A stretch of 64,000 nt of DNA from assembly GCA_965116055.1 (NCBI GenBank), contig OZ220466.1, forward strand, positions 992,001 through 1,056,000, read 5' to 3'. Source of the stretch: Bin55 sp965116055 (GTDB lineage: Bacteria; Pseudomonadota; Gammaproteobacteria; Pseudomonadales; Azotimanducaceae). Position 1 is the first letter of the stretch, and each line of letters starts with the position of its first letter. Made by a program: the position numbers and the translations under genes. This document shows positions 60,776-64,000 of this stretch, piece after piece. The notes under the pieces were generated by a model, which saw nothing but the letters and a program-made list of their open reading frames with translations, did not search any database and was not told the DNA's origin.

Positions 60776-61648
60776 TTATCCACCGATGTAAGCGGGAAGT
60801 AAACCTAAATCGTCGGCAAGTACTATCGTGATACCCACAACGCTTAAGAATGGTGCAAAACGTATACCGATATCTCGTCGGTATGAACCTCTAACAACCA
60901 TCGTTATACCGAAGAATAAGGCGATCGAAGCTGCGAGCAGTATGACGACTGGTAGGAGCATCCAACCGACCCACGCGCCTAGTGCAGCGACGAGCTTGAA
61001 ATCGCCATATCCTAAACCGTTACGTCCAGTTATGGTGCGATAGACGAAATTCAGTAACCAGAAGAAGCCGTAGCCTGCCGAGGCTCCGATGATCGCTTCG
61101 GTAGATCCAACGTTGTGGAGTTGCTGCACTGCAAAGATACTGTATATTAAGCCAGCACCAATAAGCGGGATGGTTGCAACATCGGGTAACCATCCGGTTT
61201 CCCAGTCTATATAAGCAATCGCGATCAACGTCAGGCAAAAAAAGGCCTTGAAACAAAACTCAAGAGATGGCCCGTAATGCATGTACAGGAGAAGCGTCAA
61301 CAGTGCGGTCGTTGCTTCGACCGTAGGATAGCGCAATGGAATAGCTCTCTCGCAGCATGCGCAGCGTCCACGGAGCAAGAGCCAACTAATTAGCGGGATG
61401 TTATGTCGCCATCGAATTTGGACACGGCACAGAGGACAGAAAGAACGGGGCCAAATGAGATTCAATGCATTGCGCTGAGGCGGCTCAATATAAAGTTGCC
61501 GTAGGCTCAGCTGCCGCTCGTCGCTTTCTACCATCATAGGTAGCCTGGTAATTACGACGTTAAGGAAACTTCCGACGGCCAAACCGAGGAAGAGCGCTAA
61601 TACGCTACCGATCGGTTCGGTAAGCCAGAATATGTCCTCAGAAATCAT
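60776..61648 (-). CDS. pilD: type IV prepilin peptidase / N-methyltransferase
   Basis: A 290-residue integral membrane aspartic protease that cleaves and N-methylates type IV prepilins and type II secretion pseudopilins. The zinc-binding CPLCRVQIRW and GRCACC pairs are near residues 75-105. Active-site aspartates are in AYIDWETGWLPD and GYGDFKLVAALGAW. About eight membrane segments. The ATG at 61648 gives the normal length. Pilin, pilB and pilC genes, which normally precede it, are missing here. Confidence 0.94.
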   Translation of the reverse strand: MISEDIFWLTEPIGSVLALFLGLAVGSFLNVVITRLPMMVESDERQLSLRQLYIEPPQRNALNLIWPRSFCPLCRVQIRWRHNIPLISWLLLRGRCACCERAIPLRYPTVEATTALLTLLLYMHYGPSLEFCFKAFFCLTLIAIAYIDWETGWLPDVATIPLIGAGLIYSIFAVQQLHNVGSTEAIIGASAGYGFFWLLNFVYRTITGRNGLGYGDFKLVAALGAWVGWMLLPVVILLAASIALFFGITMVVRGSYRRDIGIRFAPFLSVVGITIVLADDLGLLPAYIGG

Positions 61649-61921
61649 GATGCTCGGCGGTTTCCTCAAGCGTGCAAGACCGAGCGGCAGGGAAGATGCC
61701 ACATGGTCTCTTACCATCGACAGAGGTGACAGTCAGCTTGTAGTCGTTTGTACAGTTAGCACGGACGACATAACGATTCGAGTTGGTCACGCTTGTTTGC
61801 CAATGAATCAATACGGGAAGCTCTTACACGTAGCGTGTACGATCAAGGCAGCCTTCGGCGCATGTAATCGTCCCTGTGTCGTACAGCTTCTGAGTAGACG
61901 GCCTTCTATAATCTCAGCAGC
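61649..61921. other. 273-base gap between pilD and tRNA-Thr
   Basis: No intact gene. In related bacteria pilA, pilB and pilC lie here. The minus strand has an open frame (61638-61823) without a good start that reads like a cysteine-containing envelope protein (VVRANCTNDYKLTVTSVDG); it could be a pilin scrap or chance. Confidence 0.4.
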
Positions 61922-61997
61922 GCCGGGATAGCTCAGTTGGTAGAGCAACTGTTTCGTAAATAGTAGGTCCGCAGTTCAAGTCTGCGTCTCGGCACCA
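61922..61997 (+). tRNA. tRNA-Thr (anticodon CGT)
   Basis: A 76-base cloverleaf. Acceptor stem GCCGGGA pairs with TCTCGGC (one G-T pair), the D stem is GCTC/GAGC, and the anticodon stem ACTGT/ATAGT closes the loop TTCGTAA with anticodon CGT, reading ACG. The T stem is CGCAG/CTGCG around TTCAAGT, and CCA is encoded. In Pseudomonas a tRNA-Thr gene sits at the same place between nadC and the pil genes. Confidence 0.96.
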
Positions 61998-62035
61998 ATT
62001 GTTTGTCGTTTGCTCGTTTTCCTCTGAGCATGCAT

Positions 62036-62869
62036 TCAATTGAATCGCAGGGATAGATCAAGCGATTGCACATCCTTTGTGATCGCACCGACTGATATAT
62101 AGTCTACACCTGTTTCTGCAACAGCGCTGATGTTGTCAAGCGTGATGCCTCCAGATGCCTCAAGTTCAATTAGACCCGCGAAACGCTCGACAGCGATGCG
62201 CATTTCAATGAGCGTGAAGTTGTCTAGTAGTACCCTCGGTACTTTTAGTGTAACGCATTCGGCTAATTGCTGAATAGATTCAACCTCAACTTCAAGCGCT
62301 AAAGAAGCGTGTTTGGTCCGCGCCGAGTGGACCGCAGCGGTTATTGAGCCAGCTGCAGTAATGTGGTTTTCTTTGATAAGAAAAGCATCGAACAAGCCCA
62401 TGCGGTGATTTTCACCACCACCCACAGAGACGGCATATTTCTGTGCGACCCGGAGCCCTGGAATCGTTTTTCGAGTATCCAGGATCTTTGCGTTCGTGTG
62501 ACCGATACGATGGCAGTAGGAACGGGTTGTGGTAGCGGTACCTGATAGCGTTTGCAGAAAGTTAATCATGACTCGCTCAGCCGATAGCAATGCTCGGCTG
62601 TTGCCTCGGAGACGAGCTATCGGTTCGTCAGGTTGGACTGACGAACCCTCGTCCACCAGCCATTCGATGGCGAAACCATCTACTTGCCGTGCGACTTCGT
62701 CAATCCACGGCCGACCGCAGATGATGCCGGCAGAACGGGTCATCAGATTAGCTACTGATTGACTTTCTTGCGGAATGAGTTCAGCGCTTACATCGCCTTG
62801 AGCAATGTCTTCTCGAAGTGCGTGAAAGACATTGCGCTCAACAGCGCAGCGCAGTAGGTCGCGGTCCAT
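62036..62869 (-). CDS. nadC: quinolinate phosphoribosyltransferase
   Basis: A 277-residue enzyme that makes nicotinate mononucleotide from quinolinate and PRPP in NAD synthesis. Signatures include ILDTRKTIPGLRVAQKYAV, GGGENHRMGLFDAFLIKENH and EVEVESIQQLAE. The C-terminal barrel motif EASGGITLDNISAVAETGVDYISVG is complete. Length is standard. It is divergent from ampD, as in Pseudomonas. Confidence 0.96.
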   Translation of the reverse strand: MDRDLLRCAVERNVFHALREDIAQGDVSAELIPQESQSVANLMTRSAGIICGRPWIDEVARQVDGFAIEWLVDEGSSVQPDEPIARLRGNSRALLSAERVMINFLQTLSGTATTTRSYCHRIGHTNAKILDTRKTIPGLRVAQKYAVSVGGGENHRMGLFDAFLIKENHITAAGSITAAVHSARTKHASLALEVEVESIQQLAECVTLKVPRVLLDNFTLIEMRIAVERFAGLIELEASGGITLDNISAVAETGVDYISVGAITKDVQSLDLSLRFN

Positions 62870-62947
62870 GGAGGTGATATGAGTGCGCTCCAGTATTGTA
62901 AAAGTATTAGAGGATAGCTAAACTATGAAAGCAGGAGCTCCATTGCG

Positions 62948-63538
62948 ATGAAGATTGATGATCGGCACTTATTAGAAGACAGGTTGTATTTGCCGAGTCC
63001 GAATTGCGATGCCCGTCCGTTAGACCTGGATATCGCACTGGTGGTTATTCACTGTATTTCACTGCGACGAGGTGAGTACGGTTCAGGCTTACCCAGGCAG
63101 CTTTTCATGAACGAAATTGACTTTGAGAAATACCCTGAATTGACGGAACTACAGAGGGTTCGAGTCTCGGCGCATGTATTAATTGAGCGAGACGGCACGC
63201 TAACCCAGTTCGTGCCATTTGATCAACGGGCTTGGCATGCAGGTGTTTCGAGTTGGCACGGTCGTGCCAACTGCAACGATTTTTCAATTGGTATCGAGCT
63301 TGAAGGTACTGAAGACACCGTGTATGAGGATAGTCAGTACGATGTCTTGACTCTAATACTTAGCACTTTAATGACTCGATATCGTAGTTTGTCGCTTGCC
63401 AATATCGTAGGGCATAGTGAAATCGCACCGGATCGGAAGATTGATCCGGGTCCGACATTCGATTGGCGTCGCCTGTATAGACAGCTCACTGCCTCAATGA
63501 ACGAATCGCATCTCGTTGCTCATGAGAAAATGATTTAG
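62948..63538 (+). CDS. ampD: 1,6-anhydro-N-acetylmuramyl-L-alanine amidase
   Basis: A 196-residue zinc amidase that recycles cell-wall muropeptides in the cytoplasm. Zinc ligands lie in VVIHCISLRRG, the second histidine in the C-terminal IVGHSEIAPDRKIDPGP, and the catalytic region includes AWHAGVSSWHGRANCNDFS. AGGAG precedes the ATG at 62948. In some relatives AmpD activity controls AmpC beta-lactamase induction; no ampC or ampE is seen. Confidence 0.95.
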   Translation: MKIDDRHLLEDRLYLPSPNCDARPLDLDIALVVIHCISLRRGEYGSGLPRQLFMNEIDFEKYPELTELQRVRVSAHVLIERDGTLTQFVPFDQRAWHAGVSSWHGRANCNDFSIGIELEGTEDTVYEDSQYDVLTLILSTLMTRYRSLSLANIVGHSEIAPDRKIDPGPTFDWRRLYRQLTASMNESHLVAHEKMI

Positions 63539-63540
63539 TC

Positions 63541-64000
63541 GTGCATCGAATTGGCATTGATCTTGGCGGCACGAAGATCGAAGGTATTTTGATGGCACCA
63601 GATGGCTCTATCGTGGAAACCAAACGAGTAGCGACGCCTGATAACTATGTCGGTATCCTTCAAGCCATCTTGACGATAGTTCGGGAACTTGACGGAGTCA
63701 AGCGCTCGGTTTGTCCAGTGGGACTCGGCACGCCGGGCGCATGGGTAGAAAGTCGAGGGGAGATGAAGAATTGCAATAGCACGGTTTTGAATGGCAGACC
63801 TTTCGTACATGATCTCCGAAAATTGCTGAATCGACCGATTCGCATCGCCAATGATGCCAACTGTATGGCGTTATCGGAAGCGGTTGATGGGGCTTGTGCG
63901 GGTGCAACGATCGTTTTCGGCGTCATTCTCGGTACTGGTGTCGGTGGTGGTTTGGTGGTGCGCAAGCAACTTGTAGAAGGACCCAATCTACTGGCTGGAG
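63541..64000 (+). CDS. ROK-family sugar kinase, 3' end outside window
   Basis: The first 153 codons of a ROK kinase, starting with GTG at 63541, 2 bases after the ampD stop. The ATP-phosphate motif GIDLGGTKIEG is at the N-terminus, the sugar-binding IRIANDANCMALSEA follows, and ILGTGVGGGLVV is the second phosphate loop. The pattern fits fructokinase (Mak) or N-acetylglucosamine kinase (NagK). Close spacing to ampD would suit GlcNAc recycling. The zinc motif and C-terminus lie beyond the window. Confidence 0.88.
   Translation, partial: MHRIGIDLGGTKIEGILMAPDGSIVETKRVATPDNYVGILQAILTIVRELDGVKRSVCPVGLGTPGAWVESRGEMKNCNSTVLNGRPFVHDLRKLLNRPIRIANDANCMALSEAVDGACAGATIVFGVILGTGVGGGLVVRKQLVEGPNLLAG

Noticed and set aside
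61632..61931. 99-codon plus-strand frame running up to the tRNA-Thr
   Set aside because: It begins inside the pilD start region in antisense, reaches into the tRNA gene and has no recognisable domain or ribosome-binding site.
1..64000. CRISPR arrays, toxin-antitoxin pairs, restriction systems, insertion sequences
   Set aside because: No regularly spaced short repeats, transposase motifs or known defence domains were seen on either strand.

Overview
The window reads as chromosomal DNA of a free-living gammaproteobacterium of moderate GC content. The gene orders are those of Pseudomonas-like gammaproteobacteria: apbC-dcd divergent from metG, the rnfABCDGE-nth cluster, purM-DUF2066-hda, ygfZ next to sdhE, a DUF721 gene beside secA, and yacG-coaE-pilD near tRNA-Thr-nadC-ampD. 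Almost all of it is core genome, and many genes overlap their neighbours by 1 to 20 bases. TTG start codons are unusually frequent. The enzyme set (zinc alcohol dehydrogenase, FAH-family hydrolase, epoxide hydrolase, CaiB/BaiF CoA-transferase, amidohydrolase, acyl desaturase, PQQ-type sugar dehydrogenase) fits an environmental heterotroph. I cannot name the genus.

Layout. Bases 1-12380 hold catabolic and household genes: alcohol dehydrogenase, FAH hydrolase, Bcp peroxiredoxin, a lipoprotein transglycosylase, sorbosone-type dehydrogenase, a DinG-type helicase, epoxide hydrolase, a glycerate-kinase-like kinase, a large DUF349 coiled-coil protein and an alpha/beta hydrolase. Bases 12413-18852 carry class Ia ribonucleotide reductase on the minus strand, but nrdA and nrdB are separated by a 2.2-kb insert. 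That insert is bounded by two 82/83-bp direct repeats and contains a decayed minus-strand gene with an HEFAH zincin motif. An orphan ankyrin protein, argFD, a PatB-type C-S lyase, a double CaiB protein, grxD, rnt and argG follow. Bases 29924-30634 hold small broken reading frames.

Bases 30635-43788 carry nth-rnfEGDCBA-metG on the minus strand (listed by rising coordinate), apbC-dcd, purM, and DUF2066-pgsA-like-hda-murG on the plus strand. The murG is of the Firmicutes type and looks acquired. Bases 43831-54162 hold mnmC, an amidohydrolase, a desaturase, argS, a cyclophilin, pdxJ, a membrane-anchored coiled-coil protein, yciB, ygfZ and sdhE. Bases 54163-55108 are a gene-poor patch with small or broken frames. 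Bases 55109-64000 hold the DUF721 gene, secA, argJ, yacG-coaE-pilD, tRNA-Thr(CGT), nadC, ampD and a partial ROK sugar kinase.

Four arginine-biosynthesis genes (argF, argD, argG, argJ) are dispersed over the window rather than forming one operon. The rnf genes encode a membrane ferredoxin:NAD oxidoreductase (or SoxR-reducing complex) with an unusually short RnfC. The strongest leads are the nrdA/nrdB insert, the foreign-looking MurG, the absence of pilABC between tRNA-Thr and pilD, the asymmetric CaiB fusion and the unclear start of argS. I see no CRISPR array, transposase, integrase or complete novel multi-gene system.
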